A stretch of 64,000 nucleotides of DNA, from the NCBI GenBank assembly GCA_021234155.1, contig JAJEKV010000003.1:26142233-26206232 (forward strand), given 5' to 3'. Each line of letters begins with the position of its first letter. Position 1 is the first letter of the stretch. Below are positions 43,551-54,500 of this stretch, piece by piece. The notes beneath the pieces were generated by a model. That model saw only the letters and a program-made list of their open reading frames with translations. It made no database searches and had not been told where the DNA came from. A program made the translations under genes and the position numbers. This stretch comes from Isoetes taiwanensis (taxonomy: Eukaryota > Streptophyta > Lycopodiopsida > Isoetales > Isoetaceae).

Positions 43551-43693
43551 GGGTTGCCCCTAAGGGAAAAACCCTCATCCATATGGGTTTGTGGCATATT
43601 CCAAGTATATGCTCGAAAACATGACTTTGAAGTGTGATTTACGCCATTTCACTCTCGGGTCATGGAGGGCAACCCTCCGTGCGCAGCACCTTG
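43551..43693 (+). mobile_element. 143-bp miniature of the hairpin-ended family
   Basis: It starts GGGTTGCCCCTAAGGG and AAAAACCCTCATCC, continues GGCATATTCCAAGTATATGC and ACATGACTTTGAAGTGTG, and ends GGAGGGCAACCCTCC plus GTGCGCAGCACCTTG. Its two halves match the 5' and 3' ends of the 6.9-kb copy 1 (both share the CATGACTTT.AA.T.TGATTTA.GCCA.TTCAC segment). This is the minimal form and shows that both end types belong to one family. Confidence 0.65.
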
Positions 43694-43739
43694 TTTTTAT
43701 TTATTTTTTGAAGGATATTGAAAGGCAATTTTCAGGAAT

Positions 43740-45320
43740 ATTGAAAGCAACTTTGTAAAATATGGTGGTTTGGCTGCACATGACAAAGTAAGAACATTGA
43801 GAACATGTGCACAAAAGGAAGAGACTTTGAATTATGTATGTTTTGGCTTTGTGGTCCTAAGGAGGACAACCACTTTGATATTAAATACCCAAAATATAGA
43901 AATAAGATTTGACCTAAACCTAACGGGACCCTTCAGAAAACAACAGGCTCCACAAACCGATGCCTTCAAGATCCTTCTTTCTGCCTTGAAGATCTCTGAA
44001 AATGGCGTCGATCTTTCGTGGACTTTTTATATTGTCAATCTCAACTCATAAAGGCGTCAAATTTCGGTCTGAAAAAAGCATGGCGCAGACAACAGGCCTA
44101 CAAAAAAGCAGAACTGGTCCGTTATGTTTATCCTGATCTTGTTTTTAGCTAGAGTTGGAATTACTACTTGCTTTATTCGTTCTTAGCATTTTTTTGACAC
44201 GATACAGAAAGAGATGGAGTGAGGAAAGTATGATTTTACTGTCCTGAGTATGAAGAAGAACATAGTCAGATTCTTTTTTTACCAGAAAAACAGGCTCTTT
44301 TTTGCAAGTCAATTTTGATAGCACTAAAATTGTCCTAACATTTGAAGCAACAATGCAGTTGATGTTGTTAGTTAGCAAAGTTTAGTGCAAAGTTTGCCAC
44401 CGCCAAAGCGAGATTTCGCGCAAATTCTGTAGGGAATATTATAGATAGCTAGAGGCTGTAGGCCACTAAAGATCTGCATCAAATCTGCCAATGGCACTGC
44501 TGCAAAATTGCTTTCCAGCATTCCAAAACGTACTCTGTCCCTTACAGTTCTTAACACAGCTCATTAAGTCTTTATCATTCAAGTCACTTGATCAACAAGG
44601 CTGGGCACTCTATTTTACCATACTTTATACCTTCTTATTTATGCTATAACCCTTTTATTTTGGTATAACTGCCCATCGCTCTCTGTAACAACTCTAAAAT
44701 GCCAGCAAATACATTTCCTAGGCTAATCAATGGATGATGATAAGCCTTTTTCACTAAGGCATCGTTCAACCCTCACACTTCCAGCTTCTTTTATTGAGAG
44801 AAGTTCATCCATCTTTCTTTTCCTACTCACATATTTTAAACTTGGCTATCTCCTAGTTCAATCTTTGCAATCTTTACGGTTCTGAATTAGAACTTATTCC
44901 CACAGCCTCGAATTTAGATTTTGCATAAACCAGCATTATGCCATGCTTTATGTTATTGGATTTTCAAGAAAAAATCCCCTAGTTTGCCGGATTTTACAAA
45001 GATTTTACAAAATTCTGTTTTCTGACATCTACGTTTAAAACCGGATTTTTTAACTTAACAGTTTGGGCAGGGACCCCCCAATTTCGAGCCATGACCCATA
45101 TGAGTCAATTGATAGTTAACCTAGTTCCTTTGGATAACACTATTTAAAGTTGGTTTGGTTCAATAACTTTTACTTATAATTATAAGCAAGCATTAGATAT
45201 TACTGGAAAAGTTGTTCATTATATTGATAAAATAAATCAAGAGCAAGAAAGGCCAGCATTTGCACTATCCATTCTACTTGGCCTGCACTTATCAAATGAA
45301 CAACAACATAATATTGACAT
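43740..45320. other. Intergenic DNA, no gene recognised
   Basis: AT-rich, without recognisable coding sequence or element termini. Confidence 0.4.
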
Positions 45321-45323
45321 AAT

Positions 45324-45366
45324 ATTATCGTGGTGTTGTCTCAAAAATAGACAACACCACGATAAT
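45324..45366. repeat. Perfect 18-bp hairpin
   Basis: ATTATCGTGGTGTTGTCT and its exact complement AGACAACACCACGATAAT are separated by 7 bp (CAAAAAT). The stem is perfect; the flanks are AT-rich. Confidence 0.9.
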
Positions 45367-45699
45367 GAACTAGAATTTGTTTCTTGTTTTGATATATAAA
45401 TTTTTGGTTTTATGATCTATTCAGTAAGAATGTGGCCACTCAATAATAGACAAATACTTCAAACATCTTTATCTAGAAAAGGTTGTACTTGTCACATAGA
45501 CTGACATCAAGAATTTAGTTCAAATCTCCCCTTCTTCCCTCCTCTTGACACACGTGGTATCCGCTAGTAGATGCTCTACTTTTAAGTAAACAAAATAGTG
45601 TGTGGTTATTTTTTGCTTTGCCGAACACTTTATAAGATTGACAATTTGTGTGGATGATGGAAGTGGCTTTGAAATCTTGGCTAGGATTGAAACAACATA

Positions 45700-45960
45700 G
45701 CGTGTTACAAAGTGCATGCAAGGAATAAGTCTAGGATTGAACAACTGCCATGACTAGAATCATTGGCAATGAAAGAATAGCACGTTACAAAGTGCATGCA
45801 AGGAGTAAGTCTAATATGAACAAGTGCCATACTAGAACCATTGGCAATAGGGAAAGACCTAACCTATTATGTTACAAAGTGCATGCACGGAGCAAGACTA
45901 ATCAGAACAAGTGCCATACTACCACTGGCAATAGGGAAAGACCTAACCTACTGTGTATAA
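45700..45960. repeat. 81-84-bp tandem repeat, three copies
   Basis: GTTACAAAGTGCATGCA recurs at about 45703, 45784 and 45868. The rest of each unit contains GAACAAGTGCCATACTAGAA and CATTGGCAATAGGGAAAG. Confidence 0.85.
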
Positions 45961-46639
45961 AAAGGTAGAAAGATAGAATGACAAATGCAAGTGTAGACCT
46001 AGCTACCTAGTAAATCAATTTACATTATTGGATATGCTTTACTAGGGCACAAATGTAGTGCATATATAGGAATTAAGTGTTTTAAAAGGATATTATAGAA
46101 ACGCTTTCTCGAGTCTCAACTATTCATATTTAGGATAGTGAAATTTGTAATTATATCCAGATAGGCAATGAATGAAGTCACTTTTATTGTCAATTAACAA
46201 TGCCCTAAACATAGGGCGAGCGTGTAATAGAGAAGCTTTTTATATGAAGGACATTCATGAATATATAATGTGACCAATGTGAATTTTGTCGATAATCCAT
46301 GAACCATGAAAGAGAAAATCTGATTTGAAGATAAGGTTGAGGAGTTGTGGCATAAGTGCTTCCTTAATATGGGACCCTGGAAGCACCAAGCAGTGTGGGA
46401 CAAACTATAAAAAGCTAACAAGTATATTTCCTGTTAAATTTAAGCTAGCCGGAAGGGGTCTATCAAAACCTAGATTTTAGCCGGAAAAATACAAAGAAAC
46501 CCTCATATTTTGACCAGAAAATTTCCTGGAAAAATTTTTGGCTATCGGAAATTCTCAATTTCAACCGGTAGTCTGCTAGTGTTCCTAGGAATTTGGCACA
46601 CGCTGGCACCAAGAAACTAGGAAAAGATTAAAAAGCCAA

Positions 46640-47525
46640 AGGAAAAGGTAAATAATTAAGTTTATTAAACATGGCTTAAAGCACTGTGCACCAATCCCTT
46701 GCTACCGGAGTGCGGAAAGGACTTTATCAAATATATTTTATTTATGTGAAGCTTACATAATAGTTAAAAATGCGGATCCTTTAGGATGAAGAGGAGAGAA
46801 TAGAATAGAATAGAATAGAAACCTCTTAAACACTCTAGAAAATTCGCCTTGTAACCTTTCATTCCTTTAGGATGAAGAGGAGACTTTATTATAGAATAGA
46901 AACATCTTAAACACTTTAGAAAATTCGCCTTGTAACCTTTCATCTTATCTTATCTTATTATCCTTGCCAGATAATAAAAAAAAAAACCCAATTTTAATCT
47001 ATTGTCATGAATAAGATCTTTGTATAGTAGATGAATGGATGGATGGATTTTTCATGTCCACAAAGTCCATCTACCATAGATTTTTCATGTCCACGATGCC
47101 AATTGGTTGTATCATAGGACCCATCCTAGGAATTAAGTTTATTAAACATGGCTTAAAGCATTGTGCACCAATATCCCTCGCTACTAGAGTGCAAAAAGGA
47201 CTTTACCAAATATATTTTATTTATGTGAAGCTTACATAATAGTTTGAGACGTGGATCCATTAGAATGAAGAGGAGACTTCATTATATAATAGAAACCTCT
47301 TAAACACTTTAGAAATTTTGCCTTATAAACTTTCATCATCCATGCCATGTAATAAGATGCACCCCCGGCGGCCCCGCCTTGCCAAAACCCAAAATTTTAA
47401 TCTATTGTCATGAATAAGATCATGGTATAGTAGATGGATGGATGGACGGATGGGTAAATTTTTCACATCCATGTTTTTTCATGTCCACAAAGACGATCTA
47501 CCATAGATTTTTCACGTCCACAAGG
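46640..47525. repeat. Diverged direct duplication of about 470 bp
   Basis: AAGTTTATTAAACATGGCTT, TATTTTATTTATGTGAAGCT and ATGAAGAGGAGAC, plus CTCTTAAACACTTTAGAAA and ATGGATGGATGGA, occur in the same order at 46660-47060 and 47130-47450. An AGAAT microrepeat lies at 46798-46818. Confidence 0.8.
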
Positions 47526-49485
47526 ACGATCTATCATTAAGTCCAAACCAAAAAGGGTCTGAAAACAACAAACAAGAACTATGGGCAAAAAATCAGATAA
47601 TTGAAAGGGCACGGAGGCCCGGAAATAAAGTTGAAGAAGAACATTTGGATTATCTAGACGTAGCCAATCCAGGAGGTAGAAGGCTAGTCAGTGTTCTAGA
47701 AAAATTGATGCAACTCCTCAGCAGACCATCCATTTCGTTTGCAACACGCTTCTCTTACCTTATGCAACTTCTCCCTACAGTTACATAGCTTAAGAGGGGA
47801 TATATCCTCTTGCACTAAGGAAGTAATCCCCTTCCCCAAACATGGTAAAGGACATAGAGTGGTTAAGAGCATCTTGAAATATAACTAGTAGGTGGCATGA
47901 ACGATCAGTCCTTGCCGCCCCCACTCTTGTAAGAGAAATAACTCCATCTTCACATGAATGGCACCATCAACAAAGTGCTGAGCTTCATCCCCATCTGAAT
48001 GGTTGTCTGCCTCCATTTCTGCCACCCCTATAGGCTTCTGTCACTACGTACTAAGGAACCCTAGTTCTGCTCTCTAGTTTAATGTTGGGGTTCCTGGCCC
48101 TGCAGGAGGTCTAGGGATGCCTGCACACCCATCTCAATAGAGTCTTCCCTGACTCATCAACTTTCAGCAGAGATTTCTTACCACCCGAGTCCGTAACAAA
48201 ATCAATATTCATAAAAGTTGTGTCCATCACAAGATGGATATAGTTAATGGGGGTATCAGCCATACATCCCTCAGAATGAATAGATTGTACTGGGCGATGG
48301 AGTGCAAGTGGCAAATGCTGGACCTATAGATACAAAGCATACATGAGATCCTTGGGTATGACATGTGGTTCTTGATGCACCTCTCTCTCATTAAGTAGAG
48401 ATTGTGTTGGTGGAAACTCCTCCTTATGAACACGTTCTATGCTGAAGATTCCAATGAATAATCTTCTTGGGCCTCCCTCCCTCTTGACATGTGTTGCTGA
48501 ATCTGCTATTTCAAAGACTCCTCCTGTTGAGAATGAAGTTGTGCTGGAGACTCTGACAGAAGCTGGAGCTCGAGAGTTCTTGACAAGGTCTCATGAGAGT
48601 CTATAAGAAGTCCATTTGGGTATCAAAGAGAAAAGATGGTAAGGTTGGGAGAAATAGCTTTCGCTCATCATCCATTAAGGCCGCTATGGGCCGAAGAAAA
48701 AAGGCGATAAGTTTGTCCCTAGCTCTGAAGTTGTGCTCTGGGCAAATGTTTAGTTTTTGCCCAAATCTTGAGGATCACCAAAGTGAAGCACATGCTCTAA
48801 TTTTCTTTCTCTTGCATAGAGTCCTAAACTCCAACAAAGGAGAAAAGACGATCCAAGAAGCGGAGTGCTAACTTAAGTCGGGTACCACCTGTGTATAGTT
48901 CTATTTTCTTGCCACTCATTGCCATAATGAAACATCTCTAAACTAAACTAATCTGAAGCCCTCTAAATGAAAGTGGAAGCAAAACAAAGCAGATCAAGTA
49001 GGGTGGCTCATAAGGGAGAGAACGAGCTTAGAATTTAGTTCTGGAGAATGACAACATTGAAGACTAACTTGTCTATGCGACACATATACCATACAAACAT
49101 TAGTTTAAAAATCTACAAGGCAGTCCACTAATCGTCGATAAAGAATCAGTAATCATATATATCATTCTTGCATCATGAAGAGCTCAAGAGATAATGTATA
49201 AACCTTATTTTTGCTATTTTTTTCAAGTTAACTTGTCAGAGCTTCTTAGAGCATTGAATATTAGTAGCACAAATGTGGAAAAAATAAAAATAAAAACAAA
49301 AATATGCAAGAGTGTGGCGTCAACCTGCAAGATAAAAAAAAAATAACATGTGATACAGTACCATGCAACACATTGGTCAAAAACTAATGATGAACAATTG
49401 GACAATCAACAATCTAAAGGCTAAACATGGTAGAAGGTTGGATTTGAGTCTAAAAATCTCAATGGTCTTGTCTAATGGAAGTAAA
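47526..49485. other. Intergenic DNA, no gene recognised
   Basis: The minus strand around 48111-48314 has a frame with HRPVQSIHSEGCMADTPINY that resembles old coding sequence, but no family could be assigned. No other feature was recognised. Confidence 0.35.
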
Positions 49486-49489
49486 TGTT

Positions 49490-49812
49490 CCACTTTAAGA
49501 AACAAGCAAGCCAAATTTGGACCTTTCAAAGCTTGAGTTCCAACTCTTTATACAAGGATGCACTTTTCACTACAACATAATCTGGAAGTGCAAGACCATT
49601 GTTATGCTAACATAAATTCTAGGTTCATTCACGATGGAGTAAGAGATTTGCATCTTCAATCCACTAACAGCAGGCAATAATGATCCTATAAAGTGGGAGG
49701 AAGATTAGGTATATAGCAAACCAATAGGGTATCTTTAATGCAGTAACACTACCATGTGTAAATTGAAAAAAAAAAATTTGATAAATCCAACTAGTGGATC
49801 AATCCCTTTATA
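49490..49812 (-). pseudogene. Fragment of the ORF1-type retroposon
   Basis: Read on the minus strand, this matches the 59.7-60.03 kb part of the ORF1-only retroposon. Shared words (plus-strand spelling) are CTTTTTATACAAGG-like, ACAATCTGG, TTC..GATGGAGT..GAGAT and GTGGATCAATCCC. It is more decayed. A T-run followed by GAGGGTAAGAAATT at 50023-50050 may be the poly(A) end of a related minus-strand copy. Confidence 0.55.
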
Positions 49813-50114
49813 CGCCAAGCTACCAATTGCATTGCGATTGCAAGTTATCCCTTTGATTTGCGAGTGTTGTCAGCTAAGGACTCTAGAAGATGAACGACGT
49901 ACACTACGAATTTGTCCAACATTTACGACTATCAGAGGGAAATATGCAGCTTTCTTGGCCCCACATCAATCCATAAATGCGATTTTATACAGACATTTGA
50001 AGTACTACTGGAGTGACAGACATTTTTTTTTTGAGGGTAAGAAATTTTTTTAATTAATATAAAAATGGTACATGACCATTTTGGAGCTTGTTACACTTCC
50101 TATTTGGCCTATTG

Positions 50115-50290
50115 TGGAGCCCACACGAAGGTCGTGACAGACAATTTGACGTGTACGTATGCCTCACTAGGCTCATTATTATCAAGGCTTTTCTCTCGAA
50201 AATCCTTCAAGGTAAGGGTTTTTTAATCCTAGTAATTGCCTTACTTCATCCATTGTGTTGGGTCCCGTAGACCTTTACCCGCAGTAGATG
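50115..50290 (+). mobile_element. LINE 3' tail remnant
   Basis: CTCATTATTATCAAGG, TCTCTCGAAAATCC, AAGGGTTTTTTAATCC, TAGTAATTGCC, GGGTCCCGTAGACC and GATGTTAAAA follow the order of the 29.7-kb LINE 3' UTR. The outer stem changes on both arms. Confidence 0.65.
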
Positions 50291-51480
50291 TTAAAAGCCA
50301 ATTTAGTTCAATTATGGTATTTACAGAATTTGAAGCTCTAGGACACTCTAAATCTCACAACTGGCTTGAATCTGGGCGTAGAAGCATAGATATTCTATAC
50401 AAAGAAGATTTAGGAGGATTTCTTGGACTGAAATGCTTAAAATTATAAGGCCACGGACTATATGCACTAAAATTCCAAAATTAATACGAAGAACAAAGCC
50501 TCCAAAATGACCTGGTATTGAAGATCTTACGACTTCTTCATTAAAGCCATTTTGAATACCTAGGACTATGGAATGAATAAACCAAAATATTCCTTAAGTC
50601 CACAAAGATTAATTGGTCGTGGGACTAATACAATCATTACTACTATGTGAAAGGTTTTCAAGGGAAGAAGCCTTCAACTAGTAATGAGACTACTAACTCA
50701 GACAATGTAATAAAAAGAGGATAAAATTGACACTAAAACCTTAAAACTATATAGAAATGAAATTAAAACCTGGTTCATAAGTATTTGTTGAATCACTAGT
50801 TGGTGGCACTCATCAAAGCACCAACAGACAGAAGATTAACTCAAAAATCGCAAAAAAATAAAAATAAGATGTAAAAAAGACGATGAGCATGTTACCGTTG
50901 CAGCATATCTGAATATCTGGTTAAAGAAGCCCATGGAAAGTAAAATAGAAAGAATGATTTTTTCAACAAAAAAAAAAAAGAAGGAAAAGAGAGAAAAAAA
51001 GGAAACTATTACATACCACTTGAACAATAAAATGAACTGCCTGTTCAGGTTTGGTTCAGGTGTACTTTGAGAGATTAAAGACATAGCATCGAGTATCTTC
51101 TAAATACAAGCCATTTCTGGCAATGGAAAAGTATATGGATGTGGATTCCAAATAAATCCCTCCATCTAAAGAAGCAACCTTGTGGTGGTAGATCATTCAT
51201 AGATGCTTTAGGTTGAACACTTTGGTTCATAAGTTTGATCCTAGACTTGAAGTAGTGTAGTCTCTATTATCAACCCTTTATATAGAGTGTAGCCAAGGAT
51301 TTATTCTTGCTATTTGTTTATTGGATAGCCTGAGTTGCAAAATCATGTTTTTTATCTCATTTGAAAAGAGGAAGCGATGAGCTGATTTTTTGAGGTGCAT
51401 AAGAATATAGTTATCAAATATTATAATTGCTCCTTTCAACCAAGAAAATAAAATCTTGATTTGAGAAGTTTATCCCCAGC
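50291..51480. other. Intergenic DNA, no gene recognised
   Basis: AT-rich with short A- and T-runs (for example 50970-51000). Nothing recognised. Confidence 0.4.
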
Positions 51481-51491
51481 TAGAATTATGC

Positions 51492-51492
<1 letters not shown>

Positions 51493-51531
<39 letters not shown>

Positions 51532-51590
51532 GTAGGTAGGTAGGTAGGTAGGTAGGTAGGTAGGTAGGTAGGTAGACAGATAAACAGATA
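51493..51590. repeat. Compound microsatellite (GATA)n(GGTA)n
   Basis: About ten GATA units are followed by about twelve GGTA units, then interrupted GATA and AACA variants. Confidence 0.95.
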
Positions 51591-51599
51591 GATAGAGAA

Positions 51600-54500
51600 G
51601 AGCCCACCATGGTGGTTGATAAGAGAGAGATTTTTGAATAAAATAAATGAATCACCATCTAATATTTACACAAGAAAAAAATACTTGGAAGGCAAGTTAG
51701 AGCCAAATCTTTCTAACCAATTGGGCTCTTTAATCAAATGAATCTGTAAGAAAGATCACAATTTAGTAATAAATAAGAGGTTAAGATAAGATAAGATAAG
51801 GGAAACACAAGAAGCCACTAGAGAATCATCTCTAGTAATTAAGCCAAATTTAAGAATCCATGCCTACATGAACTAATACAAGATTGGCAATACTCTTAAA
51901 AGAAAAGGAGGTGAATTCGGAAAGCTCAGAATAGTCTTATCAGGGCTGCCATCTGTTGAGAATCTAGCTGGAGGAGACGCCGTAAGGAGGGAAATTACTA
52001 GCATGGGGCTAGCTCTAAGGTCGAAGGCTTTTGGTTGCATCTGCTCCTTTTTTGTTGTTGCCTTTGCTAATGGTCGCTTCCCCATGTTTAACCATTGATT
52101 AATTCTATCTTATGTTCATATATCTTTTTTTGCCTTTGATAAGGATTTCCCATTAATTCTAAAGCTCACACCTTGTATTTATATCTTGAACAATATGTTC
52201 TTGAACTATCTCTTGTTTAAATTCGGTTTTTTCAGTTTGGAGAAAACCTTTTTGGAATTCTTCTTAAGTTATTTCCCTAAGGTTTTGGGTTTCTTAGATG
52301 CCGGAAAAAAAATCCGATTTCTAAGAATCACAGAAAATTATCTCCTATTATTTGGTGTTTTTGGATTTCATGGCTTGGTTATCCCTCTGCAGGTTTTCAG
52401 ATTTCTTATCCTGGATCATCCTTCGCATGTTTGCCACGATCGCTACGGTTGGGGTTTCTGGATTGCATTCCTTTTTTGGCTGCCTCCACATTAGGTTGGG
52501 ATTCGTTTGTGGAAGATAATTTTCTGGCCTCCCTGCATATTGAGGTATTGGACCTCTGTTGTAGCTCCGAACACAGAGCTAGGCGATCACAGCGGCAACT
52601 CTTGCTAGATTAAATCTGCCATACCTATAATTACTTTCGCCGTTCATCAACTAGGTAAGGAACGGATTTTGTCTAGGTAGTTAATAATCTAGGTTAGGGC
52701 TTTGAAATTGGTTGCAACGAGCGTTGAAGCAGTTTTGAAGGTTTATATCTACGATGGACAACCCAAAAATTTCATTATTTTTTAACTGCATGATTTGGAG
52801 ATCAATCTGGGCCGATTTGTATGATTTTTCAATCTTTTCTTATTCCAGCTATCTGGAGCAACAGATGCCATGTTACAGCTTGGAATACCTCATCAGAAGA
52901 TCGTACTCTTCACGTTCTTTAATCATCTGAGATAGAGGTTGGAATTTCTCTTTTTTGGCTATAGGAGGGCGTGTAACATCTTGGTATGCATGCCATGATT
53001 CCGAAATTGGTTCATGCCCCATTTTTTGGCTATTGACTCCAATCTAGGTACAGATTTATACTATATTAGTTAATTTGGTATTTGCTTTGATAGATGGGTT
53101 AGCTGGATGGAGTTGCCATTATAGTACAATCCTGTCAAAGTTTTATCTCCTGTTACAACTAGTTTGTGGATTATATTTGCTTAGTTTCTTAGATTGATGA
53201 AGCTTGAGCTTTGCCATCAGGACCATAAGTTTGAAAGAGATTTGTGAAGCTTTAACTTTAACAGAGATTTGTGGTCTCTGCTTTGAGACTATAACTGTGC
53301 ATATTTATGCATTTACAGTTCCATTATGGAAAGAGGATCTGATTGCATTTAATTTTAATAGGAGCCTGCATGTTCTGAAGGCTTTTTTGCCATATTCCGG
53401 CAATATGTTATTCTTGATTGTTGAACAACTGTCATTGCTGAACTCCAAGCAAACAACATTAAGTGCTTATATTTTTTTATTGGAGCACAAGGTTCCGAGT
53501 TTTCTTTCATAAGGTATGTTGTGAATACTTTGTGGCATGTGCAATGTATTGTCCCTGCTTTCAGGTTTTGCAGTATCAGGCATATACAGAGATGTCATAA
53601 GCATAAGTTTTGGAAAGATTTGCATAATAGGATGGAGTTATGATGCCTTTGTAATTGTACTCTACTTTTCATACCTACAGAAGAGCTTACATCCATTCTT
53701 CACTTATTAAATTTTGTAGATATAATCTGCTCCACTTCAGAAAACCAGGCATCACTAAACCACTAAATCCATAGCAGGGGTCCTCATTTTATGCTGCAAG
53801 AGTTTTGAGAACATGCTATATGAGCATTTGGATTTGATTGCCCATTTGATGCAAGTTCTATTAGCAGGTACCCGCTACGCCAAATATATTTGAAAATATC
53901 TAGGGAAAAAATTAAGCATACTATATATTTTTTCATAAATATTAGTTTGGCTATTTTTCAAAATTTTACAGTATTTTGTGATATAAATTTGGCTAAAGTT
54001 ATTATTATTATTACATTTATATAACATTAGGTATTTTTTGGAGATTAGATGTAAGCCAAAGTAGTATTGAATATTATTTGTCATTTTGTTTTGCAGCATA
54101 GCTCATATGCAATAATTCAAGTATGTTTAGTACTCATTTTGCTGTTCAACATGTCTGTGCACAATTTAAATTATATGTCAAATGACATGCATTAGACAAT
54201 CCTTTGTACATTTTTTATTTTAAAAAGTTTTTTGCTGCCCACTCTAATAGCTAATATCGCATCATAACATTTGTTGGAAGTAGAGGTGTAGATGGATGAT
54301 GTTGCTTCCAAGTCCGTGTTGAACGAGATGTTGCGGCTTTTTTAGTAGGTGCTACAAAAGGTGCTGATGACGGCTCTAGCACATCATATTTTCTCACAGC
54401 TGGTACCACTGCAGCAATAAAAGAAAAATGTTTACCAGTAGAGAAAACATAATTACATAAAGGGAATAAAGATTAACCAAGTAAGTAGGAGCATTTGGTA

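Larger units (their letters stand above)
38791..43693 (+). mobile_element. Hairpin-ended (Helitron2-like?) element with CTR9 exons, copy 2
   Basis: The 5' end TTGGGTTGCCCCTGGGGGC, followed by AAACCCTCGTTTATG, is homologous to the 5' end of copy 1 over about 150 bp, including CATATGCTGGTGACTGCT and GTAAACT.. further in. The 3' end at 43693 (GGAGGGCAACCCTCC, then GTGCGCAGCACCTTG) matches that of copy 1. The interior is about 4.9 kb and carries CTR9 exons in the same orientation. A second 5'-type end at 43551 means the true 3' partner is ambiguous: either one large element contains a nested miniature, or the 5' element lost its own 3' end. GAAAGGCAATTTT occurs just outside both extremes (38779 and 43720). 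Confidence 0.5.

Noticed and set aside
51493-51590. Repeated peptide frame in the microsatellite
   Set aside because: It is the translation of a tetranucleotide repeat, not a gene.
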